Below are positions 47,059 through 58,791 of a DNA stretch of 64,000 nt, piece after piece. The translations under genes were made by a program, and so were the position numbers. Source of the stretch: Rutidosis leptorrhynchoides (lineage: Eukaryota; Streptophyta; Magnoliopsida; Asterales; Asteraceae); assembly GCF_046630445.1 (NCBI RefSeq), contig NC_092333.1, positions 358,269,001-358,333,000 of the forward strand. Direction: 5' to 3'. Every line of letters starts with the position of its first letter. The first letter of the stretch is position 1. The notes below the pieces were generated by a model. That model did no database searches. It was not told the origin of the DNA and saw nothing but the letters and a program-made list of their open reading frames with translations.

Positions 47059-48000
47059 TGAAGGTATTTCATATGCCCGAGAGACATAATAAATTAATGT
47101 GGCCAATATGTTATGATCCAAGTCGAGTCATACCCAATAACAAGCCAACAACACCTTTTAGTATTTATTTTAACGATTGGATCTTTAAAATTAATACTCG
47201 ACACTTGAACTTTAGAAATTGGTTTTCTAAAGATAAAATGCTTGAAATAATTATTTGGATAATTATAAATACAAGTTTAATTATTTATATGATTAAACTT
47301 ATGTGTGTGTTATTATTTTATAAGTGGTTTATAAAATATAATTTTATAAAAGGTTTATAAAATTAAAAATATGTGCAAGTATCAAATAAAACTAGCAAGA
47401 CTTTTATATAAAAGTTGTAAAAGAAAAAAAAATAAAAAAAAGGGAAAGGGGTGGTGGTGGCGGTTTTGAGGTTCCAAGACACCCCACCCCATGCTTGCTT
47501 GGTTATTTGCATAAACACTCTAAGTACATGCATGCTTGCACAAAGATACACACACATCATTAACTAGTTTCTTTCAAAAAAAAATCAAAACTCTCTCCAT
47601 CTATTCATATTTGGCCGAACTTTTTGGGGAGGAAGAAGGGTGTTCTTCATTTGATTTTACTTGCATTTTGGTGTCTAAATCCTAACCAAGTTCAAGGGTG
47701 TTGATTTGCAAAGGCTTGTGGGTATACAAAGCTTGAGGCTTCAAGTAAGGAGCTTGCTTATTCATCATCTTCTTCATCATCCTAATCATCCTTTTAACCT
47801 CCTAACTTGGAGTAGGTATATCCTCTTTACTAGCTCTTTTACTTTGTAAGCATATTTTCTAGACTTGATATGGTTTTGGAATTCATGTTTGAAAGGTTAA
47901 ACTTCATATTAATTAGTTTATAAATATGCTTCCGCTTAATGTTGAAATCGGGTTTTGACATATATGTTCATGAAACTTGTTTATATGATGAATTCCAACA
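47059..48000 (+). repeat. 5' LTR of Co2 (942 bp)
   Basis: TGAAGGTATTTCATATGCCC ... GATGAATTCCAACA, directly followed by the PBS. Contains a G/T-rich 'ggggtggtggtggcgg' patch (near 47449). Confidence 0.94.
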
Positions 48001-48016
48001 ATGGTATCTAGAGCCA
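48001..48016 (+). promoter_or_regulatory. Primer-binding site of Co2
   Basis: 'atggtatctagagcca' after the LTR. It resembles the initiator tRNA-Met complement TGGTATCAGAGC, with an altered middle, as often seen in copia elements. Confidence 0.7.
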
Positions 48017-49372
48017 AGGTCATAGAAATATGCTTCTTGTATTTGGCTTGAAAACCCATTTAGATTACAATCTAGTAACATGCATGAAACTAGAATGTAA
48101 AAAAATTTTGGGTTTTGGGTGGGATATATTTTTGGCCGAATTTTGGGGTTCCAAAAAGGGGTTTGGAACTTCAAGTTTGGTCATGTTTTGTTGTTAGTTG
48201 TTGTTCACAATCAAGCCTTGGCCTTGTGGTTGCATGTGTGTATGTTTGGTTGATTTATTCATTCTTATGGTTTGTAATATTTTTTCATTCATTTGGTTTG
48301 TAATAATCTTGTAATTTGGCAATGTAATTTATTTTATTTTGGTATGTAAAATAAATTAGGTTGTAATTTCTTTTTCCTAGAAAAATGTATTAGGTTGTAT
48401 ATTTTTTTGTAAAAAGAATAGAAGATACAAGATGATGAATGAAGAACACAAGATGGAGCATATGGATGCAAGAGTTAGTGGGAGATTTGAAATCTCTTAC
48501 TTTGTGTTTTAACCCTTTACCGGTAACACTTGTTTTCGGCTAAACAAGTGTTCACCACTTTGGCTTGATTGTGAACATTGTTGTTATGCATGTTTGTATG
48601 ATTATTGTGTTTGTATGCTTGGTTGATACAAGAAAAATCACATGGAAACAACTTGCAAAATGACATTATAATTGGTTATAATTAAAACAACAAAAGGAAA
48701 CTAATAAATGGTTATTAAGGACATGATGACAATGCATATAAAATGGTTTATATCAAGTAATTGGTTTTATTACTAAAGACATGAAAATAGGTTTTTCATA
48801 ATATGCTATATACCAAATGCATGTTGGTGTATGGCAAATGTTTTCTTAAACTAGAATTTATGAAAACTTAAAATCCCTTAAACTAAGACAAGATAAACAA
48901 GTAAAACGCCATCCTTTTGTGGGACACTTAAACATAGTAGGAAACTCATAATGGGATAAAGGTCACCTAACCGTTATGAGCTAACTAATATGGTTAAGGT
49001 AAAATTTGCATGCTTGTGGGATAAAGGTCACCTAACCACTTGTATGTTAATTTTACGTGTTTTCACAAGTAGGACGACTTGATTTGGGAATCATGAACTT
49101 AGGGTCACCGAAGCATGAGGAACAAATAGGCGTTGATGGGATAAATGTGCCATGCAAAAGGATTGCATGATCCCATAACTTAGAAGTTGCAAAAGGATTG
49201 CAATTGTCATATAAATGACTACCTAGCTAAATCAAATAACGGGATAAAGGTCACCTAACCGAAATTTGATTTACCGTTGGATTCTAATATTTAATAAGAC
49301 AATTAATTATAAAAAGGTATTATTTATTAAATTTAAAATCGATACTTAAATGAACTTTGTTAAATTTTGTAG
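48017..49372 (+). other. Co2 untranslated leader (about 1.36 kb)
   Basis: No coding frame is supported. The last 450 bases hold spaced copies of 'gggataaaggtcacctaacc' (48953, 49018 with a close match, 49241) and a shortened one at 49138. It reads directly into gag at 49373. Confidence 0.7.
48953..49260 (+). repeat. Spaced 20-bp repeat in the Co2 leader
   Basis: 'gggataaaggtcacctaacc' at 48953-48972, 49018-49037 and 49241-49260; a partial one ('gggataaatgtgcca') at 49138. Spacing is 65, 120 and 103 bases, so it is not a CRISPR-like regular array. It could be an RNA structure or a packaging signal. Confidence 0.75.
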
Positions 49373-52300
49373 ATGGCCGCCAATAACAACAACAACAGGC
49401 AAAATGCACCACTTAATCTAAACAACCTATCGTTAAGGTCTCTCCTCGAGAAAGACAAACTCAACCATACGAACTTTATGGATTGGTTCAGTAATCTTAG
49501 AATTGTCCTCAAACTTGAGGATAAAGCGTATGTGTTAGAGGACCCTATTCCCGACCAACCGGACGAAGAAGATGTAGAGGGCATGGCTTATTGGGATAAG
49601 TATTGTGCCGATTCGGTGCAAGTCGCTTGCCTAATGATTGGGGCTATGATACCCGAACTCCAAAAGGATTTCGAGCATCATAGTGCATATGACATGATCA
49701 CTCAATTGAAGGAGATGTTCCTTTAACAAGCTCGTGTCGAGCGCTTCGAAACGGTTCGAGCGCTACATGCATGTCGTATGGATGACACCCAATCCGTTTC
49801 ATCTTATGTCCTCAAAATGAAAAGCCTTATTGATCGCGCAAACCGTCTTAATCTCAACATTTCTAATGAGTTAGCCACCGATCTTATCCTAAACTCCTTG
49901 TCAAAGAGGTTTGACCAATTTGTAATTAATTACAATATGAATGGGATGGATAAGACCATTGGTGAACTTCATGGCATGTTAAGGACGGCCGAAACTAGCA
50001 TGGGTAAAAGGGCTTCACCCGTACTAATGATCAATGATGGTGGGTCCAAAGGTAATAACACCTCTAAGCCTAAGGCGGCTAAAAGGAAAGGACCCGCTCA
50101 TCAAGGCAAGGGAAAGGGGAAGATGGTTACCCCAACCAAAAACAAGAACAAGAAGCAAAAGGTTGCCGGACAAGCAAACCCCAAGGAAGACCCGTGTTTC
50201 GGTTGCGGTGAAATGGGTCACTGGAAACGAAACTGCCCGGTCTACCTTAAGGAGTTGAAGGAAAAGAAGGATGCCGGGCAATCCTCAGGTAATATATATA
50301 TGGTATATATAGAGCTTAGTATTACTTCTTCTAATACATGGGTATTAGATACTGGATGTGGAACTCACATTTGCAATTCTTTGCAGGGGTTCAAAAGAAG
50401 TAGCAAGCAAACGGGAACATCAAGTCTCTACATGGGTAATGGAGCCAAAGTGCAAGTGAAGTCTCAAGGAGACTTTGTGTTAAAACTTCCAAGTGGTTTG
50501 GAACTTATTTTGAACAATGTTTTGTATGCATCGGATTTATGTCAAAACATTATTTCAGTTTCCCGTTTGAAACAATGTGGTTTTAATCTTAATTTTGTTA
50601 ATGATGATATCCACATTTATTTAGATAATGTATTCTATTTTAAGGCTTCGCCTTCAAATGGAATTTATGAATTGATTCATGATGACACATCATCTAGTAG
50701 CTCAATATACCATACAAGCACCAAGAAACTCAAAAGGGATTTGAGTGATTCCTATTTATGGCATTGTCTCCTTGGTCACATAAACAAGAACCGAATGCAT
50801 ACACTTCAAAAGAATGTACTTTTGAAATCAAATGAGATGGACTCGTTTGATGTATGTGAATCTTGTTTACAAGGCAAAATGACTAAAGCACCTTTCAAAG
50901 GGACCTATGAAAGGGCTAAAGACTTATTGGGATTAATACATTCGGATGTGTGTGGGACCTTTAAGCCCATGATTAGGAATGGTGAAAGATACTTTGTTAC
51001 ATTCATTGATGACTTCAGTCGTTTCGGATATGTCTACATGTTAAGACATAAGGATGAAACTTTTGAAGCATTCAAAGAATATCAAATCGAAGTACAAAAT
51101 CAACTCAACAAGACAATCAAGGTACTATGTACCGATAGAGGAGGTGAATACCTAAGCGATGCTTTCCAAGATCATCTTAGGAGTTGTGGGATTATCTCAC
51201 AACTTACTCCACCAGGAACACCCCAACTTAATGGAGTTTCCGAAAGGAGGAACCGAACCCTAAAGGATATGGTTCGATCTATGATGGAAAGAAGCTCGTT
51301 ACCTCTATCATTTTGGGGTTATTGTCTATGCTCCACAGCTCGTATTTTAAATATGGTCCCAACCAAGAAAGTGGAACGAACTCCTCACGAGATGTGGTTT
51401 GGAAAACCTCCTTCTCTTTCATACTTGAAAGTATGGGGATGTGAAGCTTATCCAAAGCGCTATAAGGCTAATAAGTTGCATGTTCGATCCACGAAGTGTA
51501 TCTTCATAGGATATCCCAAGGATGATATGGGATACTATTTCTATGATCCGACCGAGCAAAATGTATTTGTTGCTCGAAAGGCGGAATTCCTTGAAACTAA
51601 GTTCCTAATGGAAGGTAATAGTGAAAGGAAGATAGATTTTGAAGAGGTTCAAGATCAAATAGATGATACACAATTGGTTGACACTAGCACTCAACAAGAA
51701 AATGTTGAGAATGATCAAGTGGTTGATCAAAGTACACAAGACGTTCGAAGATCTGCTAGGATTAGTAATCCTCCCGAGAGATATGGGTTTCTCATGGATG
51801 GTTGCTATGTGGTTGATTTGGATGAACCCACAAACTACGAAGATGCTTTATCAAGGATTGATAAGGACAAATGGCAGGAAGCCATGAACGCCGAGATGCA
51901 ATCCATGTATGAAACCAAGTTTGGGAACTTGTTGTGCAACATCCTAGCTCTAAGCTAGTTGATTGCAAATGGCTTTTCAAGAAGAAAACCGACATACATG
52001 GAAACTTGGATACATACAAAGCTAGACTTGTAGTAAAAGGTTTCACTCAAACTCAAGGGGTTGACTATGATGAAACTTTCTCGCCTGTGGCAATGCTAAA
52101 GTCTATTAGGATATTATTTGCCATTGCTGCTTATTATGACTATAAAATATGGCAAATGGATGTCAAAACCGCTTTCCTAAATGGATACCTTGAGGAAGAT
52201 GTCTATATGGTACAGCCCGAAGGTTTTGTTGATCCAAAATATCCTAAAAAGGTATGCAAATTAAAGAAATCAATCTACGGATTGAAACAAGCATCTAGAA

Positions 52301-53390
52301 TGTGGAATCATCGTTTTAATGAGGAGGCCAATAAATTTGGCTTCATTAAAAATGGTGATGAAGCTTGTGTATACAAGAAGGCTAGTGGGAGCACCATTAT
52401 GTTCCTTGTACTATACGTGGATGATATATTGTTATTTGGGAATGATGTTACCACAATGCAAGGAGTCAAAACTTGGCTTAAAAGTTGCTTCTCCATTAAG
52501 GACCTTGGAGAAGCACAATATATATTGGGGATAGGGATCTATAGGAATAGATCCAAGAAATTGATAGGTTTAAGTCAAAAGTCTTGAAAAGGTTCAAGAT
52601 GGAAAACTCTAAGAAAGGTTTGGTACCTATTCAAAGAGGAACCATTCTCAGTTCATCTCAATGTCCTACCATAAAAGATGAACAAGAGAGGATGAAAAAT
52701 GTCCCATATGCATCTGCTATTGGGTCAATCATGTATGCAATGATATGTACTAGACCGGACGTGTCATGCGCTCTAAGCTTGACAAGTAGATACCAGAATA
52801 ACCCAGTAAACAGTCATTGGGTTGCGGTTAAAAGTATATTGAAATACCTTAGGAGGACTAAGGATATGTTTCTAATATATGGGTCTGGTGAGGAGGAACT
52901 CGCAGTAAAAGGTTACGTGGATGTAAGCTTCCAAACTGATCGAGATGATTCTCGATCACAATCCGGTTATGTCTTCATGTTAAATGGAGGTGCGGTCTCT
53001 TGGAAGAGTTCAAAACAGGATGTTGTTGCGTTATCCACTACAGAGTCGGAGTACATTGCCGCATCATTGACAGCTCAGGAAGCTGCATGGATGAAGAAAT
53101 TCATCGACGACTTAGGAGTGGTTCCTTCCATCCAGGACCCTCTTGAGATCTTTTGTGACAACGAGGGTGCGATTGCTCAAATCAAGGAACCTCGTGCTCA
53201 TCAAAAGACTCATCACATTGAGCGGAGATTCAACTACATCAGGGATGAGGTTGAAAAGGGAAAGATATGTATTCACAAAGTTCATACAGATCATAATGTT
53301 GCGGATCCACTCACGAAGCTTTTACATGGGCCAAAACATGAGGGGCATGTTTGTGCATTAGGGCTTCGATATTCTAGTGATTGGAAATGA
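49373..53390 (+). pseudogene. Co2 gag-pol polyprotein, broken
   Basis: Copia polyprotein from ATG 49373 to TGA 53390. Gag N-terminus is Asn-rich. CCHC knuckle 'CFGCGEMGHWKRNC' (50195-50236). Protease 'LDTGCGTHIC' (Asp near 50348). Integrase zinc region with 'WHCLLGHINKNRM' and 'CESCLQGKM'. Core with 'HSDVCG', 'FIDDFSRFG', 'CTDRGGEY' and 'NGVSERRNR'. Reverse transcriptase with 'QMDVKTAFLNGY' and 'YVDD' (52414-52425). RNase H with 'STTESEYIA' and 'CDNEGA'. Three breaks: a stop at 49724-49726 (CAA to TAA); a one-base shift near 51915 just before the reverse transcriptase; and a deletion near 52580 that shifts the frame before RNase H. Catalytic residues are all present, so this is a lightly damaged recent copy. 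Confidence 0.93.
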
Positions 53391-54150
53391 TCTATTTTAT
53401 GTATCGTAACAGAACGAATTAGTTCAAACTCATTAATATAATTATGGTATTATTTTAATTTTGAGTTATGTTCAAATTTTGCATATTTTATCCGTGAATA
53501 AATAATTATTCTAAATTCCGTAGTTGATCACATTTGTGGGAACAAGTGTGAGGTCTAGACTATAATGAACTTGGATTGGTTAACATTCAATTGGTGAATG
53601 TAGGGCAAGGTTGCAACCAAGGTTCATAGATATTTGTGGGATACAAATATTGGAAGACCCGCTCTCAAGATTTACAGTATGGAGCCTTTGTGGTTGATCA
53701 CATGTAATCTTGAGTAAAGGAGAATATCATTGTATCCTCTGACCTGAGATACATATTGGGTTCAGATATTCACCGAATATCGTGCCTTGATTCTTTCCTT
53801 CGCTATTCTGAAAAGGTAGCTCATAAGGGAGGCTTCAGGTATGGTACAAAGTGTAGTGTCTAGGATGTATGTAGCCAAGATGGAATTTGTCCCTCTTATT
53901 CGTTGAGAGTCAGATGTCTAAGGCCTGACAAAGTTAAATCTATAAGAGAGTGATCACTCTATGTCTTTTGGATTTAACATGACATCTAGGACAAAAGGAT
54001 ATATATTGAAAGATTCACCTAATCATATTCGAGATGGGAACTCGAAAGGGATGATGTTATTGAATGGCACCAAGTCATAACACATTGAGGGTGATGGACG
54101 GTCGTTAGGTGGTATTCGTCACTTGCATTAATTCCTTATGTTTCTCGTGC
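53391..54150 (+). other. Co2 3' untranslated region
   Basis: About 760 bases between the RNase H stop and the PPT. No coding frame, no recognised motif. Confidence 0.6.
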
Positions 54151-54161
54151 AAGTGGGAGAT
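54151..54161 (+). promoter_or_regulatory. Polypurine tract of Co2
   Basis: 'aagtgggagat' directly before the 3' LTR at 54162, the standard copia form. Confidence 0.85.
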
Positions 54162-54957
54162 TGAAGGTATTTCATATGCCCGAGAGACATAATAAATTAA
54201 TGTGGCCAATATGTTATGATCCAAGTCGGGTCATACCCAATAACAAGCCAACAACACCTTTTAGTATTTATTTTAACGATTGGATCTTTAAAATTAATAC
54301 TCGACACTTGAACTTTAGAAATTGGTTTTCTAAAGATAAAATGCTTGAAATAATTATTTGGATAATTATAAATACAAGTTTAATTATTTATATGATTAAA
54401 CTTATGTCTGTGTTATTATTTTATAAGTAGTTTATAAAATATAATTTTATAAAAGGTTTATAAAATTAAAAATATGTGCAAGTATCAAATAAAACTAGCA
54501 AGACTTTTATATAAAAGTTGTAAAAGAAAAAAAAATAAAAAAAAGGGAAAGGGGTGGTGGTGGCGGTTTTGGGGTTCCAAGACACCCCACCCCATGCTTG
54601 CTTGGTTATTTGCATAAACACTCTAAGTACATTCATGCTTGCACAAAGATACACACACATCATTAACTAGTTTCTTTCAAAAAAAATCAAAACTCTCTCC
54701 ATCTATTCATATTTGGCCGAAATTTTTGGGGAGGAAGAAGGGTGTTCTTCATTTGATTTTACTTGCATTTTGGTGTCTAAATCCTAACCAAGTTCAAGGG
54801 TGTTGATTTGCAAAGGCTTGTGGGTATACAAAGCTTGAGGCTTCAAGTAAGGAGCTTGCTTATTCATCATCTTCTTCATCATCCTAATCATCCTTTTAAC
54901 CTCCTAACTTGGAGTAGGTATATCCTCTTTACTAGCTCTTTTACTTTGTAAGCATAT
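54162..54957 (+). repeat. 3' LTR of Co2, left part
   Basis: Matches 47059-47854 of the 5' LTR with few changes, then is cut by Gy5. The last five bases, CATAT (54953-54957), are the Gy5 target-site duplication. Confidence 0.94.
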
Positions 54958-57323
54958 TGTAACATCCCGCATTTTTCCGTTAAATTATTTTAACGCCCGT
55001 CTTTTTATTGTAATATTATCCTCAGTATCTCGATTCATAGCCTCCATTAGCTAACCTTCTTAAAATATTTTCGTTATTGGATTTTAACATCTCTCGTACT
55101 CTCGTGTAATTCAAAATAATTCGTTTGGTTAATTCACGCACCCGCACACGAACTAGAGGGACTAAACTTGCAAAGAGGCCAAAGATTTGACTAGGTCAAC
55201 TAGTCAAACCTTCAACCTCCTCCTCTCATTTTCTCTCTTTCTCTCTTTTCATACTTCCATTTTCCTCTCAAGAACTCAACCAAGATTCATCATCTAATTT
55301 TGGATTTGGAGGCTAACATCAAAACAAATTACATATTTGGAATCCTCTCTTCATCCTCTTCGACTTGATACCAATTTCATCTCATTTGGGTAACTTTCTA
55401 AAATTACTAGATTTTGTGTTCTTGATGTTTTTGAATTATAAAAGTGTTAATTAGTGTCTATGGCTCGTGTATAACATGAATATATGTTTTGTTTGTTCGA
55501 TTTGTTGTTTTGAGTAACTAGTTTGAACACTTGAAAATGGGTTTGCTTAATCTTTGATTTTGGAAGATTAAATGTTGTTAAATCGTTAAAGTTCATGTTT
55601 TAATTGTGTTACTAGTATCACTAGCTTCATTTTGATGTGTAGGTTGATTTGTAAAACTTCAAAAACATGATTAATGATTTTGTGATTCTTGATTAGGGTT
55701 TGATCGTTCTTGAGATGAACTTTTTGATGCTTGAATACCATGAAATTTTAATTGTTAGTGTTTAGTTGTAATGCATGTTTCATTACCTTCAAAACGGCAT
55801 ATCATATGTGTGAATTGGATTCCTAAAACTTAAAATGCATTTTGTGAACTTGAAACTTGAAAATGGACTTTAAATGATCACATGACGAGAAATCGGTCAT
55901 TGGAAATGATGTTTTTGTTTGATGAAACATGTTTAGTTATGTTCTTTGTCAAAAGAGCTTTCCAACGATATAAGGTGCGAGTTCTAAATGTTTACGGTTT
56001 GCATTTTGTGCTAAAACAAATTTTGGATCAAGACTTGAACATTTGAAACTGGCCAGGTACCAGCTCCCGTGTATTGTCGCGGCGCGATAATTGTGGGCCG
56101 CGGCGCGGCATAAGCCGTGTCCAGGCTCTGACCTCCATGTCCAAAATACGAAAAATGTTTGGCATACTACGGACCTCCGATTCACATGAAACTTGTTCTA
56201 ACATGCTCATATATGATTAAAAACCTCAGAAAAATAGTTCGGGACCCGACCCGAACATGTTGACTTTTTCGTTGACTTTGACCCGACCAAGTTGACTTTT
56301 AATCAAACTTAACCAAATATTTGTGCAATCGTTCTAACATGTTTTTATACTTATACCTTGCATGAAACATGACAATTTGATTCACAAGCTATTATGATCG
56401 AGTCTTAACGAGCCATAGGACTAATTGAACATCTTTGACCTATCGTGTTTACCGTTATTGATACAACCTATTGTTTAGGTCAAGACTAGCATTGTTCTTT
56501 GCACACGTTTACTTGTTGAAGTACTTTACTACTCGTGCACTCAAGGTGAGATCATAGTCCCACTTTTACTTTTTTTTTTTTTTTGAACTTACATCTGGGA
56601 TGAGAAAACATAAACATTTCTTTTACTAAGTGAACACAAGTACAGGAAAACAAACATTCTACATACGAGTTTAGAACAAAATCCTCAATTCGATTATCAT
56701 TAGTTACACTTGCCGGGTGTAAGCGAGAACTTATGTTGTATGGATCCATATGGGTTTGACAAACCCTCATTCAAACGGTTCGCTACCGTTTACGAATGAA
56801 ATATATTTTCGAGAAACAGTGTATGTTCTAGCACTAAGTGATGGGGTTCAATGGAAGGAATGTTAAGCATTGATAATTGGGTGCTCGTGAAACAAACTTT
56901 TGGAATGTATTACTATTATCTCATTGTTGCTAATCTTGTGGTTCACTTGTACTTACTTACTTAAACCTATGATTTCACCAACGTTTTCGTTGACAGATTT
57001 ATATGTTTTTCTCAGGTCTTTGAACGCTATGTGAAACATGCTTCCGCTCATTATTTTGATACTTGCATTGGATGTCGAGTATACATGCATTTCATGGAGC
57101 GTCTTTTGACTTTCTTTAAAACTGTGTCGCATAGGTTTCACATGTAACTATAACTTTGTAACGTAACTTTTGGATGAACAATTCTTGTAAACTTTGAAAC
57201 AATCTTTATTTTTGAAGGGAATGCGACATATCTTTGGTCAAATGTCACGTTAAAGACCTATGACCACGCAACGGGACCTAAGTAGTCGACGCCATCAATT
57301 GACGATTTGTCGGGGTCGCTACA
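54958..57323 (+). repeat. 5' LTR of Gy5 (2,366 bp)
   Basis: TGTAACATCCCGCATTTTTC ... GTCGGGGTCGCTACA. Contains a GC-rich patch (56078-56112) with two copies of 'gcggcgcg' in otherwise AT-rich DNA. 'actcaag|gtgagatc' (near 56545) and 'tttttctcag|g' (near 57017) resemble the second intron-like unit of Gy3. Confidence 0.94.
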
Positions 57324-57342
57324 AGTGGTATCAGAGCATTGG
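57324..57342 (+). promoter_or_regulatory. Primer-binding site of Gy5
   Basis: 'agtggtatcagagcattgg' after the LTR. TGGTATCAGAGC matches initiator tRNA-Met exactly. Confidence 0.9.
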
Positions 57343-57747
57343 TTGTAGGGATTTAGAGTTCATTGGTGTCAACCCCGAGTCATAGGTTACATTAGTGAAT
57401 CTAGACTACAACCGGCATATAGACATGAAGTAGGAATTACTTGACTATTTGTGCATTTATACTCGAACGTTTCTACTCATAACTAACTCTCGCTTCATCT
57501 AAATCTTTCGTTGTTTAATTTGATTGACGCGCCACCTTGACTTTATAGAATAATGTCGAATGCACATATGAATCAGGGTAATATAATTGCCGGGATTATA
57601 TTACGGTGACTCATATGAACGTTCCGACATTACGACATAAAGAATTTAAGGCGAATCAAGGAAAATTTTCTCTTCATCATTATTCCATATCACGATTAGT
57701 ATTGTTAAGAATACTAATCAACGATATTCTTGTGTCATGAAGGAACA
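57343..57747 (+). other. Gy5 leader
   Basis: About 400 bases without a coding frame between PBS and gag. Unlike Gy3 there is no accessory ORF here. Confidence 0.6.
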
Positions 57748-58791
57748 ATGGCTCACCAAGGTCAACACAATACCCTTCCCAAAACTTTAGAACAAGCCCT
57801 TCAACAAATGATAGACACCGCCGTGGGTGAGGCCGTGGCCGATCACTTCTCCAACCACAACAACAATCATGGAGCCGATAATTCAAACGAGGGGTGCTCC
57901 TACAAAAACTTCATGGGGTACAAACCTCCCACTTTCGATGGAACCGGGGGACCGATTGCTCTCACCCGATGGTTCGAACAAACGGAAGCCATTTTTAACA
58001 TAAGCGGTTGTCAGGACCAAGATAAGGTCAAGTTTTCCACCCTCACTTTCACCGGTGTTGCTCTCTCATGGTGGAACACGTATGTACAATCAGTGGGTAT
58101 CGATGAGGCCCTTACACTCTCTTGGACCGAATTAAGAGAAAGAATGATCACCGAATACTTCCCGCGCGACGAGACTCGAAGGCTCGAACAGGGTCTAAGG
58201 AATTTAAAAACGGTCGGGAATGACCTCGAAGCTTATAATCAACGGTTTACCGAACTAGTCTTAATGTGTCCAAATCTCATGACTCCCGAATCCCTAAGAG
58301 TCGAACTTTACATGGATGGCCTCCCGAAGAGCGTTCAACACGGGTTAATGTCATCCAAACCCGCCAACCTACAAGAGGCTTTAACGATGGCCCGCCAATC
58401 TATAAAAACGGTGAATGAAATTGAAGCGCCGACACCTACGGCCGAGGACCAACCGGGTAACAACAAAAGAAAATGGGAAGCCTCTCCATCGAGCAACTAC
58501 AACAACAACTTCACCAAGAAGTCCTTCACCTCCGACGGCAAGAAAGGGTATGCCGGAAACCTGCCCTACTGTAACGAATGTCGCAAACATCATTTGGGTG
58601 AATGTGGCAAACCATTTTGCATCAGGTGTCAAAGAAGTGGCCATGTGGCCCATATTTGTAAAAGTACCATTACCGTCGCTCAAAAGACGCCCAATGCGCC
58701 AAGGGCAGTTGTTTGTTTCGAATGTGGCCAACCGGGTCATTATAGGAATGCGTGCCCAAAGAAGAAAGCCAACCCCAACGCCCGCCGTTGA
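57748..58791 (+). CDS. Gy5 Gag protein (347 aa)
   Basis: Open frame from ATG 57748; an in-frame upstream start at 57730 is less likely. It has a Gln/His/Asn-rich start; a retrotransposon gag capsid domain (around residues 50-200: 'YKPPTFDGTGGPIALTRWFEQTE', 'LSWWNTYV', 'FTELVLMCP'); a Lys/Ser-rich linker; a Cys/His cluster from about residue 275 including 'CIRCQRSGHVAHIC'; and a CCHC knuckle 'CFECGQPGHYRNAC' (near residue 320). It forms the virus-like particle and binds element RNA. It ends at TGA where related elements run on into protease, so the stop may itself be a CGA-to-TGA change. Confidence 0.85.
   Translation: MAHQGQHNTLPKTLEQALQQMIDTAVGEAVADHFSNHNNNHGADNSNEGCSYKNFMGYKPPTFDGTGGPIALTRWFEQTEAIFNISGCQDQDKVKFSTLTFTGVALSWWNTYVQSVGIDEALTLSWTELRERMITEYFPRDETRRLEQGLRNLKTVGNDLEAYNQRFTELVLMCPNLMTPESLRVELYMDGLPKSVQHGLMSSKPANLQEALTMARQSIKTVNEIEAPTPTAEDQPGNNKRKWEASPSSNYNNNFTKKSFTSDGKKGYAGNLPYCNECRKHHLGECGKPFCIRCQRSGHVAHICKSTITVAQKTPNAPRAVVCFECGQPGHYRNACPKKKANPNARR

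Noticed and set aside
47363..47560. 65-codon frame repeated at 54466-54663
   Set aside because: Repeated only because it is in the two Co2 LTRs; antisense to the element and compositionally driven by the G/T-rich patch.
48953..49260. CRISPR-like array
   Set aside because: Irregular spacing, few copies, plant retrotransposon leader.
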